DNA of 7,690 nucleotides from Spirochaetales bacterium (GTDB lineage: Bacteria > Spirochaetota > Spirochaetia > Sphaerochaetales > Sphaerochaetaceae). The DNA lies in contig JAAYQY010000177.1 of the NCBI GenBank assembly GCA_012519125.1, positions 1-7,690 of the forward strand. The letters are read 5' to 3'. Of the stretch, positions 1 to 5,636 are shown one piece after another (the first letter of the stretch is position 1; every line of letters starts with the position of its first letter). The notes beneath the pieces were generated by a model. It saw only the letters and a list, made by a program, of their open reading frames with translations. It had not been told where the DNA came from and did not search any database. The translations under genes and the position numbers were made by a program.

Positions 1-471
1 CAGGCCTTTATCAGGATCGGAACCTGCGGAGGGCTCTCTTCTGCCGTCGGGGTTGGGGATCTGGTCATGGCAATGACGGCCAGCACGGACTCGCTTTGGG
101 CCCATCAGTACAACCTGAAGGGAACGCTCAGTCCCGCTTGTGACCCTGACCTTTTGATCTCATCGCTTGCGATTGCCAAAAAGATGCACATCAGTGCTCA
201 TGCAGGCATGGTTTTCTCCAGTGACCTCTTCTCCTCCTACAACGCCCTCGGTGCAGACAGTTGGAAAGCTTGGGCAAAACTGGGAGCTCTCGCCCAGGAT
301 ATGGAAACCTATGCACTCTATGCCACCGCAGCCTATCAGGGAAAGCGGGCTCTCTCCTTGCTTACCATGACCGACAGCTGTGTGACGGGCGAGGGATTTG
401 GCGATGAGATGCGCACCACCGGCCTGTTTCCGATGATTGAAGTAGCACTAACACTCGCTTTGGAGGTATGA
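1..471 (+). CDS. deoD: Purine nucleoside phosphorylase, DeoD type (5'-truncated by window edge)
   Basis: This enzyme would cleave purine (deoxy)nucleosides with phosphate to give free base and (deoxy)ribose-1-phosphate in cytosolic purine salvage. The frame is open from base 1 and gives 156 residues; about 80 N-terminal residues of a family protein of about 235-240 lie outside the window. Visible motifs are the phosphate-loop stretch RIGTCGG at fragment residues 5-11, the ribose-site Met-Glu pair (101-102, in QDMETYALY), the catalytic Asp125 in LLTMTDS, and Arg138 in EMRTTG. The spacings Glu-Asp (23) and Asp-Arg (13) match those I recall for E. coli DeoD Glu181, Asp204 and Arg217, so the active site looks intact. 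The stop TGA at 469-471 overlaps the ATG at 468 and lies just before the likely nitroreductase start, so the two genes are probably co-transcribed. Substrate range (adenosine versus inosine/guanosine) cannot be read from the fragment. Confidence 0.9.
   Translation, partial: QAFIRIGTCGGLSSAVGVGDLVMAMTASTDSLWAHQYNLKGTLSPACDPDLLISSLAIAKKMHISAHAGMVFSSDLFSSYNALGADSWKAWAKLGALAQDMETYALYATAAYQGKRALSLLTMTDSCVTGEGFGDEMRTTGLFPMIEVALTLALEV
462..466 (+). promoter_or_regulatory. Shine-Dalgarno GGAGG of the nitroreductase gene
   Basis: GGAGG lies inside the last codons of the phosphorylase gene. It is 7 nt before ATG 474 but only 1 nt before ATG 468. The spacing argues that translation starts at 474 (MEFLEAM) and not at the ATGA overlap at 468. 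Confidence 0.7.
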
Positions 472-473
472 GG

Positions 474-1085
474 ATGGAGTTTCTCGAGGCGATGACGCAT
501 CGATTCGCCTGTAAAAAATATGATACAACGCGCAGCATTGGTGAGGCTCAGCTGAAGGAGATCCTTGAGTATGGAAGGTTGACTCCCACCTCATTTGGTC
601 TCGAGCTCTGGTCCTTTGCGGTAGTGAGGACACAAGAGAAAAAGCAGGAGCTTTTTCACGCCTGCTTCGACCAGGAGTCGGTTGCAACCAGCGCAGTCAC
701 CATCGTGGTGCTTTCGCGCACCGAGGCTTTTGCCAACCCCGATGGAGAGTTGGTCCATGAGCGGGGACGCAGGTTTCCCGATCCCCTTCCTGTGTTCATT
801 GACGACTATCGTCCCTACTATGATTTCCTCAAAGCAGAAGGAAAGCTCTCCTGTTGGCTGAAGAGCCAAGGATATCTGGCCATTGCCAATATGATGACGG
901 GAGCGGCGGCAATGGGGATCCAAAGCTGTGCGATAGAGGGGTTCCATGAGGAAAAGGTGCTGCAGGTGTTGGCCTGCAATCCGAATCTGTGGCAGGTCTC
1001 CCTGATCGCAACCTTCGGCTACCCCGCTGAGGAAGAGCGGCCGAAGATTCGGGAATCACTTCAGGATCTGGTCACGTACCATTAG
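474..1085 (+). CDS. Nitroreductase-family NAD(P)H-dependent flavoprotein
   Basis: The 203-residue product fits the FMN-binding nitroreductase family (usually about 200-220 residues, homodimeric, cytosolic), which transfers hydride from NAD(P)H to nitroaromatics, quinones or flavins. The N-terminal FMN-phosphate region reads THRFACKKYD (8-17). The following TPTSFGLELWSFAVV (37-51) is the family block usually seen as SSFGLEPWKF, resembling the NfsB/YfkO branch. The middle contains the helix with MMTGAAAMGIQSCAIEGF, and the C-terminal block is IATFGYPAEEERPKIRESL. ATG 474 is chosen because GGAGG sits 7 nt upstream; ATG 468 would add Met-Arg. The gene follows the purine phosphorylase with essentially no gap, so it is probably in the same operon, although no link to purine metabolism is evident. 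The physiological substrate is unknown. Its stop TAG overlaps the opposing nucleoside hydrolase stop. Confidence 0.85.
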   Translation: MEFLEAMTHRFACKKYDTTRSIGEAQLKEILEYGRLTPTSFGLELWSFAVVRTQEKKQELFHACFDQESVATSAVTIVVLSRTEAFANPDGELVHERGRRFPDPLPVFIDDYRPYYDFLKAEGKLSCWLKSQGYLAIANMMTGAAAMGIQSCAIEGFHEEKVLQVLACNPNLWQVSLIATFGYPAEEERPKIRESLQDLVTYH

Positions 1086-1999
1086 TCCAGATGATCAAGG
1101 GCCCGTTCCACCAGGGACCAGAACCAGGGAATGTCGATCGAGCGGGCAATCCGGATCTGCTCTCCTTCATGTGAAGGCAACTTCACTGTTTGCCCATAGG
1201 TAGGACCTTCCTCGATATCGACAGCTACCGGAGCATACTCGCATTCGACCTTGGTAGGGTCGGCCAGATAGGCAATACACAGCGGGTCATGCATCTGTGG
1301 CCATCCTTGACCCTTTTTCTCATAGTTTGCCATGTAGGTGTCCATGCAGGCGGCAAAGACCTCTGTTGCCCTGCCTGCTTTCTTTCGGTAGGCTTCAAGT
1401 CGCTTTTTGTCGAGGGTGACAGTCCGGGTGCAATCGAGGGAAAAGAGGGTGATGTTTGCCCCGCTTGAGAAGACGATCTGAGCTGCCTCAGGGTCTGCAT
1501 AGGTGTTGAACTCAGCAGCCTTGGTGACATTGCCGTAGGAGAACGAGCCTCCCATGATGACTATCTCCTTGGCAAGGAGTGCGATACCTTCTTCCTTGGC
1601 CATGGCCAGGGCAAGGTCGGTCAACGGACCGACACTTACCACACTCAGCTGGTGCGGGTTCTCCTTGAGCAGACGAATCAATGCATCAATGCCGCTCTCT
1701 TCTTGAACCTGCTGGCGTTTACGTGGCGCAAAAGTCGGGCCATCCATGCCTGTAACGCCATGGAAATCCCCTGCTTCAACGCTTTCCCTGAGCAAAGGCT
1801 TGTCAGCCCCTTTGTAGACTGGGCAGGTTGCTCCCACCGTTTCCATGATGTTCAGGGTATTCTCCAGTGTCTTTTCAAGGCCTACATTGCCTGCTGTTGC
1901 GATGACAGCTTCTATGTGCAGCTCTTCCAGTCCTGCGGCGAGCAACAAAGCGACAGCATCATCCAATCCAGTATCCACATCCAGTATGAGTCGTTTCAT
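1082..1999 (-). CDS. Inosine/uridine-preferring type nucleoside hydrolase
   Basis: The 305-residue protein hydrolyses the N-glycosidic bond of ribonucleosides to ribose and free base. It carries the full calcium/ribose site of the family: DVDTGLDD at 7-14, TAGN with Asn38, DFHGVTGMDG at 78-87, Thr127 in VGPLTD, EFN at 163-165 and the His237-Asp238 pair in MHDPLC. These correspond in order to residues known from the Crithidia enzyme (Asp10, Asp14, Asp15, Asn39, Thr126, Glu166, Asn168, His241, Asp242), so it should be active. Length is normal. The ATG directly follows the permease stop (TAG then ATG, zero gap). A ribosome site GAGGG at 2005-2009 lies within the permease 3' end, 5 nt from the start, implying translational coupling. 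The natural inference is that it releases bases handled by the same pathway as the permease. Whether purine or pyrimidine nucleosides are preferred is not decidable by eye. Confidence 0.93.
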   Translation of the reverse strand: MKRLILDVDTGLDDAVALLLAAGLEELHIEAVIATAGNVGLEKTLENTLNIMETVGATCPVYKGADKPLLRESVEAGDFHGVTGMDGPTFAPRKRQQVQEESGIDALIRLLKENPHQLSVVSVGPLTDLALAMAKEEGIALLAKEIVIMGGSFSYGNVTKAAEFNTYADPEAAQIVFSSGANITLFSLDCTRTVTLDKKRLEAYRKKAGRATEVFAACMDTYMANYEKKGQGWPQMHDPLCIAYLADPTKVECEYAPVAVDIEEGPTYGQTVKLPSHEGEQIRIARSIDIPWFWSLVERALDHLD

Positions 2000-3304
2000 C
2001 TAGTCCCTCTTTGGCAAAATGATATTCAAGGCAACTGCCACCACCGTGGCGATGACTACCGGTGATTGGCCAAAAATGACCTGAAACCACTCGGGAAAGG
2101 TTGAAAGGGCCGCAGAAGAGTCTGCGATTCCGATACCCAAGGCTGCCGACAAGCCTACGATGGAGGTGTTGCGGTAGTTCATCTCCTCCGATACTACCAG
2201 CTTCATCCCCGTCATGGCAATCGAGGCGAACACGCTGATGGTCGCTCCTCCAAGCACGCTCTGGGGGATGGTGGTAAGCAGTGCTGAAAACTTGGGGATG
2301 AGCCCTGCCAACAGGAGAATCGTTGCTGCAAGTCCCAACGTGAAGCGGTTGATGACCTTGGTCGTGGTGACAATGCCCACGTTCTGGCTGTAGGTTGCGG
2401 TGGGAAGCCCTCCGGTGAACGAGCCGAGGATGTTGGTAACGCCATAGCCCACGATGCCACTTCTCAGTTCACGGTTGGTTGGCTCGCGGTCCATCGCTCC
2501 CACTGTGGTTGCAGTGAAGTCCCCGATGGCCTGGATGGAGTTGATCGCGAACAAGAGTCCCAGCGAAAAACAGGCTGCAACTTCAAAACGAAGGCCGAAA
2601 TGCAGAGGCTTGGGAGCTTGGAAAAGACCTGCTTGGGCAATGGCTGAGAAGTCCACGATGCCCAGAAAGAGAGAGATCACATAGCCAAAGAGAATGCCGA
2701 TCAGAATGGATGCCAGCTTGAAGATGCCCTTGCCCATATGGTTGAGGATCGTAACAACCGCAAGGGTTGCAAAGGCAAGGATCCAGTTCTGAGCAGAGCC
2801 GTAGCTTGGGCTTCCTACTCCTCCTGCCATGTAGTTGATGGCGGTGGGGTAGAGGGAGAGCCCGATGGTGAACACAACGGTTCCGGTGATGAGCGGGGGG
2901 AAGAATTTTCTGAGGAACGTCACATTCATTCCCACCAGGATTGCAACCACTCCTCCGACGAGCTGTGAGCCGAAGATGGTAGCCAGATCATAGCCACTGG
3001 CAATTGCCTGCATGCTGGGCAGGTAGGCAAAGCTTACCCCCAGGATTACCGGCAGTCCCGAACCAAGATGGTTTCCTATCGGAAAGAGCTGAAGGAAGGT
3101 GGCAAGGGCAGCGATGACCAAGGCACCCTGCACCAGAATGATGGAGTCAGCTGAAGAGAGGTTCGCTACCCGGCTGAGAATCAGGGCAGGGGTTACGCAA
3201 CCGACGATCATGGCTACCACATGCTGGATCGCCAAGGGGAGTGCTTGCTTGAGGGCCGGCCTTCCGTTCAGATCAAAAATCGTGGGTTTTGCTGGAGTTT
3301 GCAT
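2000..3304 (-). CDS. NCS2-family nucleobase permease (xanthine/uracil permease superfamily)
   Basis: The 434-residue, very hydrophobic protein has about 12-14 membrane segments and is an inner-membrane, cation-coupled base transporter of the NCS2/NAT family. Family marks are QHVVAM in the first segment (His28, equivalent to the conserved His of XanQ), SGLPVILGVSFAYLP (82-96), the TM8 stretch INSIQAIGDFTATT (254-267), and the NAT signature region SQNVGIVTTTKVINR (306-320). Gln307-Asn308 correspond to the XanQ Gln-Asn pair. By my manual alignment the substrate-binding Glu of TM8 (XanQ Glu272) is Gln258 and the TM9 Asp304 position is Tyr287, while Asp262 is kept. This moves it away from classic XanQ/UraA, so the substrate is left open (purine base most likely from context). 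ATG 3304 is the only sensible start but has no Shine-Dalgarno; an extended -10 lies six bases upstream. The hydrolase gene follows without a gap. Confidence 0.92.
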   Translation of the reverse strand: MQTPAKPTIFDLNGRPALKQALPLAIQHVVAMIVGCVTPALILSRVANLSSADSIILVQGALVIAALATFLQLFPIGNHLGSGLPVILGVSFAYLPSMQAIASGYDLATIFGSQLVGGVVAILVGMNVTFLRKFFPPLITGTVVFTIGLSLYPTAINYMAGGVGSPSYGSAQNWILAFATLAVVTILNHMGKGIFKLASILIGILFGYVISLFLGIVDFSAIAQAGLFQAPKPLHFGLRFEVAACFSLGLLFAINSIQAIGDFTATTVGAMDREPTNRELRSGIVGYGVTNILGSFTGGLPTATYSQNVGIVTTTKVINRFTLGLAATILLLAGLIPKFSALLTTIPQSVLGGATISVFASIAMTGMKLVVSEEMNYRNTSIVGLSAALGIGIADSSAALSTFPEWFQVIFGQSPVVIATVVAVALNIILPKRD

Positions 3305-3310
3305 AGCTTG

Positions 3311-3319
3311 ATGGTACCA
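3311..3319 (-). promoter_or_regulatory. Extended -10 promoter of the permease-nucleoside hydrolase operon
   Basis: Reading the - strand, TGG-TACCAT ends at base 3311, six bases before ATG 3304. Initiation about seven bases after the -10 would fall on the A of the start codon. No clear -35 is present (TTATCT at 3340-3335 with an 18-nt spacer is weak). The box sits in the perfect 10-bp palindrome ATGGTACCAT (3311-3320). No Shine-Dalgarno separates it from the ATG, so the mRNA would be leaderless. Predicted by eye only. Confidence 0.5.
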
Positions 3320-3330
3320 TGAATCTTTGC

Positions 3331-3371
3331 TTGCAGATAAGAAAAATCGGAGAAGGGCTCTGCAATTTTTC
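3331..3371. repeat. Overlapping short inverted repeats in the divergent intergenic region
   Basis: TTGCAGA (3331-3337) is mirrored by TCTGCAA (3359-3365), and GAAAAAT (3341-3347) by ATTTTTC (3365-3371). Both pairs are perfect over 7 bp and lie between the two divergent promoters, overlapping the weak -35 of the rightward one. They could be operator half-sites for a regulator of one or both units. Seven-base matches in a 90-bp AT-richer stretch can also arise by chance. Confidence 0.3.
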
Positions 3372-3389
3372 CTGTGGGTATGCTACTAT
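3360..3389 (+). promoter_or_regulatory. Promoter of the alpha/beta-hydrolase gene with extended -10
   Basis: TGC-TACTAT (TG at 3381-3382, -10 at 3384-3389) is a good extended -10. A weak -35 CTGCAA (3360-3365) lies 18 nt upstream. Expected initiation at 3396-3397 coincides with ATG 3397, again giving a leaderless transcript. There is no purine-rich ribosome site between the box and the ATG. Confidence 0.55.
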
Positions 3390-3396
3390 TGCACCC

Positions 3397-4197
3397 ATGA
3401 GAATCATTCAAATAGCTGTGGGACCGAATCAGGTCCCGCTTACCGGGTATCTGCAGGACATCACCAGTGATGGGGGGATTCGCAACATCAGACCCTGTGT
3501 GGTCATCTGCCCAGGGGGAGCCTATCGGTTCCGTTCAGAACGTGAACGCGATCCTGTCGCACTGCACTTTCTGAACATGAGCTACAACGTCTTCATCCTC
3601 GACTATTCGGTGCAGAAAGAGGCTTCTCAGCTCAATCCTTTGCTTGAGGCAAGTGATGCACTGATCAAGATCCGAGAACACGCCCTTGCGTGGATGTGTG
3701 ATCCCACCCGCATTGCAATCTTGGGCTTCAGTGCAGGAGGACATCTGGCAGCTTCCTTGGCGATTCTGCACAAGCATCCCTTGCTGGCAGAGAAGCTTTC
3801 GATTGTCGATGAGAACAACAAGCCCGATGCAGCCGTGCTTTGCTATCCGGTCATCAGTGGTGGTGAATATGCGCATAAGGAGAGTCTTGATTGGGTCAGT
3901 GGCGGTGATGCAACGCTACGCTCCCTGATGAGCCTTGAGAACCAGGTTACCAAGGATGCAAGCCCGATCTTTCTCTGGCACACAGTCACCGACCCATCGG
4001 TCCCGGTAGAGAACAGTCTCCATCTGGCAGCTGCCTTGAGAAAAGAAGGCGTGCCGTTTGAGCTGCATCTCTTTGAGAGCGGGGACCATGGGCTTTCGAT
4101 GTGCACTGAGGAGGTTGGTACACCCCATCCTGCATGCAGAGCTTGGGTCGATCTTGCATCAACTTGGCTGAACAACCGCTTCAATCACACACTATAG
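3397..4197 (+). CDS. Alpha/beta-hydrolase, acetyl-esterase/lipase-like (COG0657 type)
   Basis: The 266-residue protein is a probable soluble serine esterase. The oxyanion-hole region VVICPGGAY (35-43) is followed by the nucleophile elbow GFSAGG (110-115, Ser112). The remaining triad residues are likely Asp199 in HTVTDPSVP and His231 in ESGDHGLSM. This pattern is that of small intracellular carbohydrate or xylan acetyl-esterase-like and BD-FAE-like enzymes. No signal peptide is seen. The actual ester is unknown; deacetylation of an imported sugar is a reasonable guess. An in-frame ATG exists at 3319, but the extra 26 residues would run through the promoter region, lack a ribosome site and match nothing in the family, so ATG 3397 is preferred. 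Its stop TAG shares the CTATAG sequence with the opposing FAD-gene stop. Confidence 0.85.
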   Translation: MRIIQIAVGPNQVPLTGYLQDITSDGGIRNIRPCVVICPGGAYRFRSERERDPVALHFLNMSYNVFILDYSVQKEASQLNPLLEASDALIKIREHALAWMCDPTRIAILGFSAGGHLAASLAILHKHPLLAEKLSIVDENNKPDAAVLCYPVISGGEYAHKESLDWVSGGDATLRSLMSLENQVTKDASPIFLWHTVTDPSVPVENSLHLAAALRKEGVPFELHLFESGDHGLSMCTEEVGTPHPACRAWVDLASTWLNNRFNHTL

Positions 4198-5475
4198 GGA
4201 TTCTATGATTCCCTCAGCTGCCCTGATGCCGCTGGCCCAAGCTCCGGTGATACCGCGGCTGGTGCCCGCCCCATCTCCTGCAAACCAGATATCCTCGGTG
4301 ACGCGGAAGCGCTCATCGAGGTAGGCTGGTTTGTTTGCATAGAGCTTGATCTCCGGGTAATACATGATGGTTGAAGGGTGGAGAACCCCGGGCACGATGG
4401 TATCGAGGTTCTTCATTGCTTTCCAGATTGCCCTGAGTATCTTCGCAGGAATGGCAAGGCTGATGTCTCCCGGACAGCAACTTCTCAGGGTTGGCTCAAA
4501 ATCGTAGAGGTCGCCGCTGAAGCTCTCTTCCTTGCTGCGTGATCCAAGGCGGAAATCCCCAACACGTTGCATCAGTGGTTGGCCTCCACCCATAAGGGCG
4601 GCCTGCAAACCCAGATTTTCGGCGAACGCCTGCCCACTTGCCAAGGGAGCAGTGAAACGCACCGTCTTGAGGATGGCGAAGTTCACCAAGCCATTGTCAT
4701 TGCGGGAATCGGGGGCGAAGGCATGACCGTTGACTGAATACCACTGGTCCCCTCGGTTGGTTGCATACCGTTCACGCACCACATGGGCGTTGCCGCTGTT
4801 GGTGCAGAAGGTCCTGACCTTTTCGGGAAAATAGAACTTCGGGTCATAGTAGTCACGGACGATGGGATAGTGCTCGATACGTGTCTCCACCCTCATTCCA
4901 ATATCCACGATATTGTCAATGAAGGGGACTGAAAGAAGTCTCATGAGGTCCTGAAGGAAGTGGAAGCCTTTCCGTCCTGGGGCAACCAGCAACTTCTTAT
5001 ACCCTATCTCCCGCTTCTCGGTGAGGATGAATCGCTTTTCCTTGTCCACGCTCTCCATCGCTTCCCCAAGGGCAAGTTCCACCCCTGCCTCGGCGAGCTG
5101 GGCAAGAAGTTGCTTGATCAGCAAGAGGCCACCATCGGTTCCGAGGTGTGTCTGCTTGATCTCAAGCAGGGTACAACCGAGCCGTTCAGCTCGTTTCTGG
5201 TAGATTTCAATATTGGATTTTTCCAGGAAGTCGGGTTTGAGGAAGTCGATGACCTGCCCCAGATAGTGGTCTGCCGCCTCTTCGGTCCAGTATTCAACAG
5301 GAAAGCCGATCGGGTAGGTGAAGTTCATCTTACAATCATTGCGCATGCCGCCGGTTGAGACTTTCTCGCGGTCGAGCATGAGAATTTTCAAGCCGGGTTT
5401 CTCTTTCAGCAGCGTAAAAGCCGCACCCATACCCGCCGGCCCGCTTCCCACAATGATAACATCATACTGATCCAT
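4192..5475 (-). CDS. FAD-dependent oxidoreductase, COG2509-like uncharacterised dehydrogenase
   Basis: The 427-residue protein has an N-terminal Rossmann FAD site: DVIIVGSGPAGMGAA (5-19, GxGxxG at 10-15) with the strand-2 acid Asp35 in LMLDRE. The C-terminal FAD block is DIWFAGDGAGTSRGITGAWASGIRAA (from 395). Between them are VDIGMRVET and RTFCTNSGNAHVV, blocks resembling those of uncharacterised COG2509-type FAD-dependent dehydrogenases. It is presumably cytosolic; the substrate is unknown. A TTG at 5523 opens the same frame farther upstream. ATG 5475 is chosen because GGGAGGG lies 6 nt before it and the Rossmann strand begins at once, as is usual; the longer version would cross the palindrome and the -10 box. 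The gene stands alone, divergent from the HTH-Fic gene and convergent with the esterase. Confidence 0.87.
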   Translation of the reverse strand: MDQYDVIIVGSGPAGMGAAFTLLKEKPGLKILMLDREKVSTGGMRNDCKMNFTYPIGFPVEYWTEEAADHYLGQVIDFLKPDFLEKSNIEIYQKRAERLGCTLLEIKQTHLGTDGGLLLIKQLLAQLAEAGVELALGEAMESVDKEKRFILTEKREIGYKKLLVAPGRKGFHFLQDLMRLLSVPFIDNIVDIGMRVETRIEHYPIVRDYYDPKFYFPEKVRTFCTNSGNAHVVRERYATNRGDQWYSVNGHAFAPDSRNDNGLVNFAILKTVRFTAPLASGQAFAENLGLQAALMGGGQPLMQRVGDFRLGSRSKEESFSGDLYDFEPTLRSCCPGDISLAIPAKILRAIWKAMKNLDTIVPGVLHPSTIMYYPEIKLYANKPAYLDERFRVTEDIWFAGDGAGTSRGITGAWASGIRAAEGIIESL

Positions 5476-5481
5476 GGAGTA

Positions 5482-5488
5482 CCCTCCC
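5482..5488 (-). promoter_or_regulatory. Shine-Dalgarno GGGAGGG of the FAD oxidoreductase gene
   Basis: GGGAGGG on the - strand lies 6 nt upstream of ATG 5475 and fixes that start against the in-frame TTG at 5523. Confidence 0.75.
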
Positions 5489-5495
5489 AATTGTA

Positions 5496-5520
5496 GTTGG
5501 AAAGGATCTCCCTTTCCAAC
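5496..5520. repeat. Perfect 10-bp inverted repeat, candidate operator
   Basis: GTTGGAAAGG (5496-5505) and CCTTTCCAAC (5511-5520) are exact reverse complements around the 5-base centre ATCTC. TTG (5491-5493) and CAA (5521-5523) can extend the pairing after a 2-base bulge. The repeat lies immediately after the predicted -10 of the leftward FAD-gene promoter, so initiation (about 5516) falls inside it. That is a classic repressor-operator position. It could also form a hairpin in the 5' untranslated RNA 7 nt before the ribosome site, but only if transcription starts upstream of it. No T-tract follows on either strand, so it is not a normal terminator. Confidence 0.75.
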
Positions 5521-5522
5521 CA

Positions 5523-5551
5523 ATTATCCCCATTCCCCACGCCTTGGTAAA
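5523..5551 (-). promoter_or_regulatory. Sigma70-type promoter of the FAD oxidoreductase gene
   Basis: On the - strand, -35 TTTACC (5551-5546), a 17-nt spacer and -10 GATAAT (5528-5523, five of six consensus bases) form a good housekeeping promoter. Its start would be near 5516, within the inverted repeat, leaving about 40 nt of leader before ATG 5475. Confidence 0.6.
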
Positions 5552-5573
5552 CCCCTTCTAAGCAGAGATGTCC

Positions 5574-5602
5574 TTGCACAGAGCCCCTATTCATGGTATT
5601 AC
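5574..5602 (+). promoter_or_regulatory. Sigma70-type promoter of the HTH-Fic / deacylase operon
   Basis: TTGCAC (5574-5579), a 17-nt spacer and TATTAC (5597-5602) with an upstream TG (5594-5595) make an extended -10 promoter. Expected initiation is near 5609, about 28 nt before ATG 5637. The -10 is embedded in the near-palindrome TGGTATTACACCA (5594-5606), a possible autoregulatory site. Confidence 0.6.
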
Positions 5603-5625
5603 ACCAAAGTAGGAATGGTTGTTGA

Positions 5626-5629
5626 GAGG
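5626..5629 (+). promoter_or_regulatory. Shine-Dalgarno GAGG of the HTH-Fic gene
   Basis: The purine-rich GAGAGG ends 7 nt before ATG 5637. This supports that start over the upstream TTG 5619 and over ATG 5643 two codons later. Confidence 0.6.
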
Positions 5630-5636
5630 TGTTGCC

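Noticed and set aside
591..1059. Minus-strand ORFs antisense to the nitroreductase gene
   Set aside because: Shadow frames of a clear family gene; translations show no recognisable motif.
3319..3396. Upstream ATG extension of the alpha/beta-hydrolase
   Set aside because: The extra 26 residues are not hydrolase-like or a signal peptide, and the region carries the promoter boxes; no Shine-Dalgarno before ATG 3319.
3305..3396. Purine riboswitch or other structured leader upstream of the permease
   Set aside because: The 92-bp gap is too short and lacks the aptamer's conserved core and an expression platform; the promoter sits directly at the ATG.
4197..4213. Possible hairpin GGGATTCTATGATTCCC after the esterase stop
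   Set aside because: Arms contain mismatches and only short pairing, no T-tract follows, and it lies inside the FAD gene coding sequence; not a credible terminator.
5476..5523. TTG-started longer form of the FAD oxidoreductase
   Set aside because: It would translate through the inverted repeat and part of the -10, whereas ATG 5475 has an ideally spaced GGGAGGG and starts right before the Rossmann strand.
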